Source: M3007 sp037445225
GTDB lineage: Bacteria; Bacteroidota; Bacteroidia; Chitinophagales; Saprospiraceae
Direction of reading: 5' to 3'
DNA: 64,000 nucleotides
Assembly (NCBI GenBank): GCA_037445225.1
Contig: JBBIKW010000008.1
Coordinates: forward strand, 113,486-177,485
In this document: positions 16,190 to 24,615 of the stretch, one piece after another
How positions within the stretch are numbered: the first letter of the stretch is position 1
How the letters are laid out: each line of letters begins with the position of its first letter
The notes under the pieces: model-generated
Databases searched by the model: none
The model's input: only the letters and a program-made list of their open reading frames with translations
Told to the model about the DNA's origin: nothing
Position numbers and translations under genes: made by a program

Positions 16190-18385
16190 ATGATTGGCAA
16201 TAACCACAATAAGATAGCAGCCCTTCTCCTTTTGAGCATCGCTCTGTCGGCAGTAGCGTGCTTCAAGGATTTGGAAACTACGCCGCTCAACAAAAATGAG
16301 GTCACCTCGGCCAACGTTTACGATGACCCTACTGCTTACAAGGGGGTGCTGGCCAAGCTCTACGCGGGCTTAGCTTTGAGTGGTCAGCAAGGGCCGGCCG
16401 GGCAACCGGACATTAGCGGCATCGATGAGGGCTTTTCCACCTACCTGCGCCAATATTGGAAAGCACAGGAACTGACGACCGACGAGGCAGTAATCGCTTG
16501 GAACGACGGCAACATTCAGGACTATCACCAGCAGGACTGGGACGCGAATAACGAGTTCATCGCAGCCATGTACAACCGGATATTTTACCAAATATCCTTG
16601 TGCAATGAGTTTATCCGCGAAACCTCGGATGAGAAGCTGGATAGCCGCGGCGTGAGCGGTGCGCTGCGCAGCGAAATCGCGACCTATCGAGCAGAGGCGC
16701 GTTTCTTGCGTGCCCTAAGCTATTGGCACGCCCTGGACATGTTCCGGAATGTGCCTTTCGTGACGGAGAACGATAAGGTAGGTGCTTTCTTCCCGCGTCA
16801 GGCTTCCGCTCAGGAAATTTTCGACTACGTCGAAAGCGAGCTGAAAGCTATCGAAGGGCAGTTGAAAGCGCCGCGCCAAAACGAGTATGGCCGAGCAGAT
16901 CAAGCGGCTGCGTGGATGGTGCTGGCAAAGCTATACTTGAACGCCCAAGTGTATATCGGCCGCGAGCGCTACACCGATTGTATCACCTATTGCAAGAAGA
17001 TTATCGACGCGGGCTATACGTTAGAATCGGATTACGCAAACCTGTTTAAGGCGGACAACCACAAGGCCAAGGGTGCCATCTTCTCAGTGCTTTTTGACGG
17101 CCTGCGCAGCCAGACGTATGGAGGTACAACCTTTATATGCCATGCAGCAGTAGGCGGCAGCATGAACCCAGCGGACTTCGGTTTGGACTTCGGCTGGGGC
17201 GGAACGCGCGTGACGAGCGCCCTGGTCAAAAAGTTTCCCGCCACAGGAGGTAGCGTCGTGGTCGCACCGAATCCGGGAGGAACCTACCCGATAATTTACG
17301 TCCCTGGCGCATATCAAGGCTGGAACCCGGCTCAGGCGCGCCAGCTCTCGTCTAAAAACAACGATAACACCTACGAAGGGTACATCTATTTTGCCGACGC
17401 CAACTCGGAATTTAAGTTTACTCTAGGTCCGAACTGGGATAACAATTATGGCGACGACGGCGGCGACGGCACGCTCGACCCCAACGGCGCCAATATCCGA
17501 GTGAGCGACCCGGGCTTTTACAAAATCAACGTAAACTTGAACACGCTGACCTATACGCTGCTGAAGACCAGCTGGGGGCTCATCGGCTCCGCTACGCCCG
17601 ACGGATGGGGTAGCGACCAAGACATGACTTACGATCCGAACGAAGGAGCCTGGAAAATCCAGCTCAACTTGGCCCAAGGCGAGGTCAAGTTCCGGGCAAA
17701 CGATAGCTGGGATCTTAACTACGGCGACGACGGCAAGGACGCTATCTTAGAGCAAAACGGCGCCAACATTGAAATCCCCTCTGCTGGAACTTATCTGATT
17801 AAGCTGTTCTTGAATAAGCCCGACTACACTTACTCCATTGAGCGGCCAATTTTCGACCGCCGAGCCATGTTCTGGACCCAAGGGCAATCGCTCGAGATCG
17901 ACGATATCTCGCAGTTTACGAACGGCTATGCGGTAACGAAGTTTACGAATATCCGCTCGGATGGGACACCTGGTTCCGACAAGACTTTTGTCGATACCGA
18001 CTTCCACATGTTCCGCATCGAAGACGCATATCTGATGTATGCCGAAGCCGTGCTGCGCGGTGGGCAGGGAGGCGACATCAACACGGCGGTCAATCTCATC
18101 AATCGCATTCGCGAGCGGGCTTACGGCGGACCGGCTGGCAACATTACGGCTGGCGACCTGAACTTAGATTTTATCTTAGATGAGCGCGCCCGCGAGCTGT
18201 ATTGGGAATGCCATCGCCGCACCGACCTCATCCGCTTTGGCCGCTTCAGCAATACGACTTATCTGTGGCCGTGGAAAGGCGGTGTCAAAGACGGGACCAG
18301 TCGTCCTCAGTTTTACGACGTCTTCCCTATACCTAACTCGGATATCGGTGCCAATCCCAATCTGCGCCAAAATCCCGGATATTAA
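16190..18385 (+). CDS. SusD/RagB-family lipoprotein with two inserted SusE-type domains
   Basis: Surface ligand-binding lipoprotein paired with SusC. The lipobox SAVAC puts the lipidated Cys at 24. Residues of about 30-350 are the SusD N-terminal TPR-like fold (YRAEARFLRALSYWHALDMF) and about 552-731 the C-terminal half (LMYAEAVLRGG, LDERARELYWECHRRTDLIRFGRF split over 663-685, and the end FPIPNSDIGANPNLRQNPGY). Between them, residues ~366-551 are two beta-domains that match the two C-terminal domains of the downstream SusE-like protein. Typical SusD proteins have 480-600 residues; this one has 731 because of the insert. The frame is continuous, so this is not a frameshift artefact. Confidence 0.93.
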   Translation: MIGNNHNKIAALLLLSIALSAVACFKDLETTPLNKNEVTSANVYDDPTAYKGVLAKLYAGLALSGQQGPAGQPDISGIDEGFSTYLRQYWKAQELTTDEAVIAWNDGNIQDYHQQDWDANNEFIAAMYNRIFYQISLCNEFIRETSDEKLDSRGVSGALRSEIATYRAEARFLRALSYWHALDMFRNVPFVTENDKVGAFFPRQASAQEIFDYVESELKAIEGQLKAPRQNEYGRADQAAAWMVLAKLYLNAQVYIGRERYTDCITYCKKIIDAGYTLESDYANLFKADNHKAKGAIFSVLFDGLRSQTYGGTTFICHAAVGGSMNPADFGLDFGWGGTRVTSALVKKFPATGGSVVVAPNPGGTYPIIYVPGAYQGWNPAQARQLSSKNNDNTYEGYIYFADANSEFKFTLGPNWDNNYGDDGGDGTLDPNGANIRVSDPGFYKINVNLNTLTYTLLKTSWGLIGSATPDGWGSDQDMTYDPNEGAWKIQLNLAQGEVKFRANDSWDLNYGDDGKDAILEQNGANIEIPSAGTYLIKLFLNKPDYTYSIERPIFDRRAMFWTQGQSLEIDDISQFTNGYAVTKFTNIRSDGTPGSDKTFVDTDFHMFRIEDAYLMYAEAVLRGGQGGDINTAVNLINRIRERAYGGPAGNITAGDLNLDFILDERARELYWECHRRTDLIRFGRFSNTTYLWPWKGGVKDGTSRPQFYDVFPIPNSDIGANPNLRQNPGY
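17291..17842 (+). repeat. Inserted SusE-type domain pair in SusD (copy 1)
   Basis: Codes for two beta-domains of ~90 residues each. It shares with copy 2 (18960-19517) the stretches WGLIGSATPDGW, KFRANDSWD, PG-YQGWNPA and YEGYIYF at the same spacing, well over half of positions by eye. Confidence 0.8.
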
Positions 18386-18398
18386 ACTTTGAAATTCC

Positions 18399-18431
18399 GG
18401 CACAGAGGAACCAAGTGCGTTCCTCTGTGCC
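18399..18431 (+). terminator. Perfect 13-bp hairpin between SusD and SusE genes
   Basis: GGCACAGAGGAAC pairs with GTTCCTCTGTGCC around the 7-base loop CAAGTGC, 14 bases after the SusD stop. No long T-run follows. Likely a partial terminator or an RNA-stability element that sets lower expression of the SusE gene. Confidence 0.6.
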
Positions 18432-18476
18432 TTCCCTATTCATTTCATCGTCTCAAACTAAAACAGCATCCATGCT

Positions 18477-19523
18477 ATGAATATCCAAAAATTTCTATGG
18501 ATGGCCGCTCTGCTATTACTCGTAGTGAGTGGCTGCGAGAAGCAAGGTAACTTTGATCCCTCCCCAGCATTGCGGCTTCGCGCCCGGCCGGTAATTACGG
18601 CGCCAGCCAACGGCAGTGCCATCGAACTGAAAGAGAGCCAAGCGAACGAGCCCTTTATTGTGACTTGGACCCCGGCGGATTTCAATTTCCGCGCTGCCGC
18701 TACTTACACCGTAGAAGTCGACCGTGCGGGCAACGACTTTAAGGACGCTGTGGCCCTAGGTAGCAGTAATAGCACCTCGCTGGCATCTACGGTGCAACAG
18801 TTCAACACCATTCTGTTCTCGGCTTTAGAGTTGCCTGGTGAAGAGGCCTCTAACATCGAAATGCGCTTAGCCGTCACCCTTAACCCCAACGTGGACGTGG
18901 TGTATTCTGATCCCATCACCTTGAGGGTTACGCCATATACGATTGTAGTGGTGTACCCGCAGCTCCAGGTTCCGGGCAGCTATCAGGGATGGAATCCGGC
19001 TGATAATGCGACGGTCATCTTTTCGGCCAAGAGCAATAACCGCTACGAAGGCTACATCTACTTCAAAGACGACAATACGGAGTACAAGTACACCGTAGGG
19101 CCCAGCTGGAGCGAAAACTATGGCGATAACGGTGCCGACGGCACCCTTGAGCGTGACGGCGCAAACATTCGTGCAGGCGCTGCAGGGGTCTATCGACTGC
19201 GCGTCAACCTCAACGACCTCACGCACGACAACCTACGCACGGAGTGGGGGCTTATCGGCTCGGCTACGCCCGACGGCTGGAACAGCGACCAAAACATGAC
19301 CTACGACCCAGTAGCTAACAAGTGGACCATTACCCTAAATCTGGTTGCTGGAGAGATCAAGTTTCGCGCTAACGACAGCTGGGATGTCAACCTTGGCGAC
19401 GACGGGTTGAACAAGTCCCTGGAGTACAACGGCGCAAACATACCTATTTCAGACCCGGGCAACTATACCATCGACCTGGTCCTGAACAAGGCCATTTATA
19501 CCTACACCATCAAGAAGAACTAA
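18477..19523 (+). CDS. SusE-like surface glycan/ligand-binding lipoprotein
   Basis: A 348-residue lipoprotein (lipobox VSGC, Cys20). Residues ~38-152 form an Ig-like SusE N-terminal domain (FIVTWTPADF, TYTVEVDRAGNDF). Residues ~160-252 and ~256-346 are two beta-domains of the SusE/SusF C-terminal kind, with conserved aromatics (YQGWNP, PDGWNSDQNM, NDSWD) that in SusE/SusF bind glycans. It lies 91 bases after SusD in the same direction and would complete a SusCDE uptake complex on the cell surface. The actual ligand is not known. Confidence 0.88.
   Translation: MNIQKFLWMAALLLLVVSGCEKQGNFDPSPALRLRARPVITAPANGSAIELKESQANEPFIVTWTPADFNFRAAATYTVEVDRAGNDFKDAVALGSSNSTSLASTVQQFNTILFSALELPGEEASNIEMRLAVTLNPNVDVVYSDPITLRVTPYTIVVVYPQLQVPGSYQGWNPADNATVIFSAKSNNRYEGYIYFKDDNTEYKYTVGPSWSENYGDNGADGTLERDGANIRAGAAGVYRLRVNLNDLTHDNLRTEWGLIGSATPDGWNSDQNMTYDPVANKWTITLNLVAGEIKFRANDSWDVNLGDDGLNKSLEYNGANIPISDPGNYTIDLVLNKAIYTYTIKKN
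18960..19517 (+). repeat. SusE domain pair (copy 2, matches insert in SusD)
   Basis: Same two-domain module as 17291-17842, in the same order and direction about 1.1 kb further on; the proteins are clearly paralogous with few gaps. Confidence 0.8.
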
Positions 19524-19546
19524 CGACTGTCGTTTTATACCTTTAG

Positions 19547-19585
19547 GGCCCCTGTTGCAGCCTTCGGCAGCAAGGGCCTTTTCTT
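19547..19585 (+). terminator. Terminator of the SusCDE operon
   Basis: GGCCCCTGTTGC pairs with GCAGCAAGGGCC (one mismatch, one G-U) around an 8-base loop, followed by TTTTCTT, 23 bases after the SusE stop. Confidence 0.75.
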
Positions 19586-19597
19586 ATTGGCTTCTTT

Positions 19598-20548
19598 ATG
19601 AGAAAAACACCTTTATTGGTTTTCGCCTTTAGCTGCGCCATCATTTCAAAGGTATGGGCTCAGAATGCTTTGAACAACGTAGACCAGCGCTTAGCCGGCT
19701 TAGACTCGGTCGCGCAGCGAGTGCTGCAGGATTGGAATGCGGCCGGTTGCGCTATTGCCGTTGTAGAAAAGGGCCAGGTACTGTTTGTCGGCGGCTTTGG
19801 CTACCGCGACTACGCTGCACGCCTCAAGGTTACGGAAAATACGCTCTTTCAGATAGGTTCTTGCACGAAGGCTTTCACGTGCGCTCTAATGGGCAGCTTG
19901 GCCAACGAAGGCATGCTGTCGTTGGATGGGAAGGTCATCGATTACTTACCTGCCTTCCGCATGCAACGGGAAGATGTTGGTCGGTGCGTCACTTTGCGCG
20001 ACTTTATGTGTCACCGCAGCGGTTTGCTACGCCACGACCTATCGTGGCTCCAGTCGCCCACCACGCGCGATAGCTTTGTGCTGCGCATGGCCCATCTGGA
20101 GATGTCGGCAGACTTGCGCGAGCGATGGCAGTACAACAACTTCGGGTATACCTTGTTGGGACGCGTAGCGGAGCGAGTAGCCCAAAAGTCATGGGAGGAG
20201 CTGGTGAACGAGCGTTTGTTGAAGCCTCTGGGCATGGATCGGGCGCGTTTTGACCTGTGGACGCTGCCGGCTTCGGCGGATGTTGCGCGTGGGTATCGCG
20301 CCTTTGCAGACAGTATCCGCCCTATAGACTACTTCCGCATCGAAGGGATGGGCCCTGCGGGCAGTCTTTGCGCCAGTGCTGTCGACTTGTCGAGGTGGCT
20401 GCTGCTGTGGCTGAAGGGAGGCGTCTTCGAAGGGCGCGCCCTTCTCTCGCCCAACTACGTCCAGGAAGCGCTATCCGCCAGATGGCAATACCCGGCTCGC
20501 TGCCGGAGGCGGAAGAGCCCCGCATTTTTACCTTTGGATACGGCTTAG
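19598..20548 (+). CDS. Serine beta-lactamase-like hydrolase, N-terminal part (frameshifted)
   Basis: First part of a class C beta-lactamase/esterase-like protein. A signal peptide covers residues 1-21 (ending VWAQ). The catalytic SxxK is Ser88-Cys-Thr-Lys91, and the second motif YxN is Tyr179-Asn-Asn181. Coherent similarity stops at about residue 292 (base 20475); the last 24 residues (RWQYPARCRRRKSP and on) are out of frame. The real protein continues in the next frame from about 20476. A single base lost near 20474-20476 explains it: adding one base there gives a smooth QEALSRQMAIPG junction. It is either a pseudogene or a sequence error. Confidence 0.75.
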   Translation: MRKTPLLVFAFSCAIISKVWAQNALNNVDQRLAGLDSVAQRVLQDWNAAGCAIAVVEKGQVLFVGGFGYRDYAARLKVTENTLFQIGSCTKAFTCALMGSLANEGMLSLDGKVIDYLPAFRMQREDVGRCVTLRDFMCHRSGLLRHDLSWLQSPTTRDSFVLRMAHLEMSADLRERWQYNNFGYTLLGRVAERVAQKSWEELVNERLLKPLGMDRARFDLWTLPASADVARGYRAFADSIRPIDYFRIEGMGPAGSLCASAVDLSRWLLLWLKGGVFEGRALLSPNYVQEALSARWQYPARCRRRKSPAFLPLDTA

Positions 20549-21417
20549 GGTGGAGACTATCTTCTTACTTTGGGCATTATCGCGCCGACCACGGCGGCAA
20601 TATCGACGGCTTTAGCGCCAACGTTTGCCTTTTCCCCACGGACAGCATCGGAATTGCTGTTGTAGTAAATCAAGACCGCTCGCCTGTGCCGTCCATACTG
20701 CGCAATTGGATTGCCGACCGCTTGCTCCAGCGGCCCTATCGCGACTGGGAAACAGCAATACGCCGCCAGTACGTGCGCGACCGCTTGAGTGCCATATCTG
20801 CACAACAGGCTCTTTTACAGCAGCGAAAAGCCCACACGCGTCCCACCCATCTCCTCTCCGCATATGCCGGTCGATATGCACACGGAGGATACGGCACGAT
20901 GGAGGTCGTCGTTCGAGGCGACTCTCTTTTTGCTTATACGACGGGCATAAGCTACTACTTGGAACACTACCACTACGACGTCTTCCGAGCCTTACCGCTC
21001 GATGAGGGCCGACGCGAAGACCTCAGCAGCTTCCCAATACGCTTGGCGTTCGCAACGAGTCTGCAAGGAGATGTCGATGCAGTGCATGTCTACGGCATAG
21101 AGCCAGCGGTTGAAAAGATAAGCTTCCGACGCCAGCTGCAGGATGCGGAAGTGCCGCTATCGGTATTGGAGCGGTACTGCGGTATGTATCAACTGGGGCC
21201 TACGGAGATCCGAATTTTTCTCAAAGGCAAAACCTTGACTATATCGGTACCAGGACAGCCGGAATACGAAACCGCTCCGATAGATGAACAGACTTTTCGC
21301 CTCAAGGCGCTAGAGGGATACAGGATTCGATTCGACCTACGCGAGGACCGAACCCCACAAGCGGTTCTATTTATCCAGCCTAACGGTACGTTTCGAGCAA
21401 AACGCAAGGATCCCTAA
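20482..21417 (+). CDS. Serine beta-lactamase-like hydrolase, C-terminal part (frameshifted)
   Basis: Continuation of the hydrolase in another frame. It holds the third active-site motif, HGGNIDGF, equivalent to KTG/HxG, after the conserved FTFGYGLGW. About 200 further residues form a C-terminal beta-rich domain (YAGRYAHGGYGTMEVVV, then YCGMYQLGPTEIRIF), like the DUF3471-type tails of secreted family members. The fragment alone lacks the nucleophile, so it cannot be active without the first part. The ATG at 20482 is simply the first in this frame after the shift; translation from it is not established. Confidence 0.7.
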   Translation: MAIPGSLPEAEEPRIFTFGYGLGWRLSSYFGHYRADHGGNIDGFSANVCLFPTDSIGIAVVVNQDRSPVPSILRNWIADRLLQRPYRDWETAIRRQYVRDRLSAISAQQALLQQRKAHTRPTHLLSAYAGRYAHGGYGTMEVVVRGDSLFAYTTGISYYLEHYHYDVFRALPLDEGRREDLSSFPIRLAFATSLQGDVDAVHVYGIEPAVEKISFRRQLQDAEVPLSVLERYCGMYQLGPTEIRIFLKGKTLTISVPGQPEYETAPIDEQTFRLKALEGYRIRFDLREDRTPQAVLFIQPNGTFRAKRKDP

Positions 21418-21425
21418 AAAACCTG

Positions 21426-22355
21426 TCATTTAGTCGGTGCGTTGGAGGCGGCAGTTGCCTTCGCTGCAGCAGTCAGAACAGTTTTCCCCGACTCCTTTTC
21501 CCATTGCTCCAATAGTCGCAGACCTTCTTCTTCAAAGCTGCCTTTTTGCAAGTCGATAGAGTCCATCAGGTGTCGGGTAGTGTCCATAAACCGGTCCAAC
21601 TGCCCTACTTGTTGGCTTACCTCGTCGGCCAGCTGTTCGAGCGCGTGGTCGAAGAGCGCGCGCTGGTCGGGGGTACCCTTTAGCAGACTTTGTGCCGAAC
21701 GCATGGCCGAGTGGCTGGCCTTTAAGGCGCGATACTCCTGCTCTTTCAGCGCAATTTGGTCGCGCGTATCTTCTATGAGCACCTCCGAATGCTCATACAT
21801 GCGGCGCAAGATGCGATAGAGCGTGTCCATTTTTCGGTATAGCTCCGCATACTTGGCATTGACTTCTTGTAAGCGCCCGACTCGGCGCGCGGCGAGGGTA
21901 AGCATTTTCTCGTCGTTTTCGCGTCGGGCACTGTCCGCCGCGGCTACATTCTTTTGAATGTCGGCTGAGTTGGCATCCATGAGGCCTTTAATTTGGCGCA
22001 TCTGCTGGCGCAACGCGCCGATCTGCCCGCTGAGATGCAGGAGATTTTTTTCCAGATGCCGAACATGCCCCTTAAGTACGCTAATTGGGTCGATATGTAC
22101 AAACAGGCCCGTCAGCCAGCGCATGGCTGACTTGTAAACGTACCACAACAGGTTGCGCGCCTGCGGGTCGAGGAGTAAGTAGGTACCAACCGCCAAGACA
22201 GCTAATGCAACGGCCAAGGCAATAGGATCTTCCAAGCGAAGCAGCAAGGCCGTGCCAAAGCGATAGAGCAGCCACCCGAGAGTACTTAGGAGCAAGACCA
22301 TTACAATCGCCCCCGTAATGCCCTCGGGACGCTGCCAAAACGATTTAGCCTTCAT
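21426..22355 (-). CDS. Membrane-anchored coiled-coil protein of unknown function
   Basis: A 309-residue protein with two hydrophobic segments (about residues 14-38 and 43-62) and then a long helical region (about 85-285) rich in Gln, Arg, Glu and Leu, suited to coiled coils. The tail is Ala/Thr-rich. No enzyme motif is seen. The layout recalls membrane partners of PspA-like or septation proteins, but I recognise no family. It converges on the frameshifted hydrolase 8 bases away. Confidence 0.55.
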   Translation of the reverse strand: MKAKSFWQRPEGITGAIVMVLLLSTLGWLLYRFGTALLLRLEDPIALAVALAVLAVGTYLLLDPQARNLLWYVYKSAMRWLTGLFVHIDPISVLKGHVRHLEKNLLHLSGQIGALRQQMRQIKGLMDANSADIQKNVAAADSARRENDEKMLTLAARRVGRLQEVNAKYAELYRKMDTLYRILRRMYEHSEVLIEDTRDQIALKEQEYRALKASHSAMRSAQSLLKGTPDQRALFDHALEQLADEVSQQVGQLDRFMDTTRHLMDSIDLQKGSFEEEGLRLLEQWEKESGKTVLTAAAKATAASNAPTK

Positions 22356-22641
22356 GCTTCAAATGTCTTTAGAAGTAGACGCGCCAAGCGCAAAACAATA
22401 CGTGCCGTTATGCCCAGCTGCGAGTTCCACACGGGCGCCATGCAGCAAAATTATGGGAAAATATCGACTGAAGTGGGAAGTTTGATTGGAAGGGGATATC
22501 TTGTAAAGCCATCAAGCCCAATAAGGGTAAAGCCAAAAGGAGATGGGGGTATTTTTTCAGAAAAGTGCTTATGTCATCGTACATTTCGGCCTGTCAACAA
22601 AACAAGAAGGGTCGATTGCAAGGGCGCTTCCAAGTAAAGCG

Positions 22642-24552
22642 ATGGCAGTAAGCAAGGTATCATTTTTTCAACAGAGCACAGAGTGGGCCGCTCTAAGGAG
22701 TAAGTGTGAAGACTTGGAGCGGTTGATTTTTACGGACTTTGCGCAGGCGCAGAGGACTTTGGAGGAAATAGAAGCGGTTTTATCTTCGAAGATGCCTTTG
22801 GAGATTCAGGCTATTTACTATAGCCGGCGAGCTTTTTTAGAGAACCAGCGGCGCTATTTCGACGCTGCACTCGAGCACTACGACCGAGCGCTGTCGGCCT
22901 GGGAGCATCTCAATGAAAAGGAGCGCATTGCGGAGACCCTTTTGGAGATTGCGGCGGTATGCATTAACCGACGCGACTGGCAGAAGGCAGAGCGCAGTCT
23001 TGAACGCGCCCAGCAACTGGTTGGACAAAATCCCGACTGGGATCGCTTGCGCGGGCACTTGGCTTGCCGCGAAGGGTTCCTGCACCTGCACTTGTCGAAC
23101 CACCGCAAAGCTTTAGAGAAGCTGCAAGAGGCAGAACGCATCTTTTTGAGCTTGGGGGACAACGCTTCGCTTAAGGATTTTTACATCCTCACCTTAGTGC
23201 TCAGCGGCTTAGGCGACCTGTACGAGCGCATGGATGAGAAGGAGAACAGTTTGGATGCCTATCTGCGCGCACTGCCCATCGTAAAGGAGCACCGGTTGCG
23301 CCCCCGCCTCCCTTGGCATTACTTGAACGCCGGGCGGGCCGCTATGGCACAAAATGACCCCGACTACGCCCGCGAATGCTTCGAGCAGGTACTTGAGTTT
23401 GCCGATGAGGAGGAGACAGAGGCTCGAGCTCATGCCTTGGCCAACCTGGGTATTTTGGCGCTACTGAAGAACGACAATCCGCGCGCCGCTGCCTTGTTCG
23501 ACGAGGCGGCAGCCCAATTTCCCAACCCTTCTGAGCCTTCGGATTTTACCAATCTGTCCAAAATCCAAGCATGGCGCGCCGAACTGTTGTGGCAACTCAA
23601 CGACACCTCGCAGGCGGAGGAGCATTTTGCACAGGCTTATGTCTTAGGCAAACAAGGACACGACCTCAACCACTTAGCGCATGTCTGCCAGGCATTGGCG
23701 CAACTTTGTGCAGCACGAGGCGATTACCAACAAGCCTACCTATGGCAGCAGCGAAGTACGGAAACCATAGAGCAGCACTACCTACAGGTGCGCGACCGTG
23801 AGCGGCAAGAGATCGAGATCCGACACAACTTGGAACGCATCCGCCACGAAGCGCAAGTGGCCAAGCTGCGCGTTGCTAGCCTCCAACTGCGCGCACTGCG
23901 CGCGCAAATGAACCCGCACTTTCTATTCAATGCGCTCAACGCCATTCAAGGGCTCATCACCTCCGGAAGGAACGACGAAGCGGAGACATACCTGGCTCGA
24001 TTTGCCCGATTGATGCGCCACACGTTGGAATACTCCGACTTAGAGGTCGTCACCTTAGAGCAAGAAATAGAGTTTCTCGACCGCTACTTAGAGCTTAACC
24101 GCCGCCTGCGCTTTCGCAACCAACTGAACTACCACATCGCTCATTCCGGCCAAGTAGACCCAGCCGAGCTGTTCATTCCGGCCATGATCGTGCAGCCCTT
24201 TGTGGAAAACGCCATCGAGCATGGCTTGCGCCCCAAGTTGGAAGGTAACCTCAAAGTGGAATTCCGCCTAAGCGAGCAAGACAATACGCTGCTCTGTCTG
24301 GTGGAAGACGACGGCATAGGCTACAACAAAGGCCGTGAAAAGCAAAAAGCCCAGCCCCCCTCCTATCAGCGCCATCGCTCTCGCGGCATGGACATCACGC
24401 GAGAGCGGCTCACCCTTCTTCACCAACTCCACCACTATCCGGGAACGCAATTTATCCGGATCACGGATCTGAGCGACCGAACCCAGGGCGAGCGCACCGG
24501 CACATTGGTGGAAGTGGTTCTTCCCATACTGGAGCCGCAAGCCCTTCGGTGA
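22642..24552 (+). CDS. LytS-type histidine kinase with N-terminal TPR repeats
   Basis: Cytosolic sensor kinase of 636 residues. Residues ~30-390 are a TPR solenoid (repeats such as YFDAALEHYDRALSAWEHL and NSLDAYLRALPIV), then a coiled coil, then the His_kinase domain: MNPHFLFNALNAIQGL with His426, N-box FVENAIEHGL, and the glycine boxes VEDDGIGYN and SRGMDITRERL. No membrane segment is present, so input is probably a cytosolic protein or peptide. Partners are normally LytTR response regulators, but none is near. The ATG at 22642 is chosen; the 33 residues upstream in frame are not protein-like. Confidence 0.85.
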   Translation: MAVSKVSFFQQSTEWAALRSKCEDLERLIFTDFAQAQRTLEEIEAVLSSKMPLEIQAIYYSRRAFLENQRRYFDAALEHYDRALSAWEHLNEKERIAETLLEIAAVCINRRDWQKAERSLERAQQLVGQNPDWDRLRGHLACREGFLHLHLSNHRKALEKLQEAERIFLSLGDNASLKDFYILTLVLSGLGDLYERMDEKENSLDAYLRALPIVKEHRLRPRLPWHYLNAGRAAMAQNDPDYARECFEQVLEFADEEETEARAHALANLGILALLKNDNPRAAALFDEAAAQFPNPSEPSDFTNLSKIQAWRAELLWQLNDTSQAEEHFAQAYVLGKQGHDLNHLAHVCQALAQLCAARGDYQQAYLWQQRSTETIEQHYLQVRDRERQEIEIRHNLERIRHEAQVAKLRVASLQLRALRAQMNPHFLFNALNAIQGLITSGRNDEAETYLARFARLMRHTLEYSDLEVVTLEQEIEFLDRYLELNRRLRFRNQLNYHIAHSGQVDPAELFIPAMIVQPFVENAIEHGLRPKLEGNLKVEFRLSEQDNTLLCLVEDDGIGYNKGREKQKAQPPSYQRHRSRGMDITRERLTLLHQLHHYPGTQFIRITDLSDRTQGERTGTLVEVVLPILEPQALR

Positions 24553-24615
24553 AAGATTAATATTGGCTTAACACGAGACTGCCGGAGCCCTACTACTTTC
24601 GCTGCGATTTTTCTT

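Noticed and set aside
16190..18385. SusD insert as an assembly chimera with the SusE gene
   Set aside because: The insert differs from SusE at many positions, keeps the reading frame, and is flanked on both sides by coherent SusD sequence.
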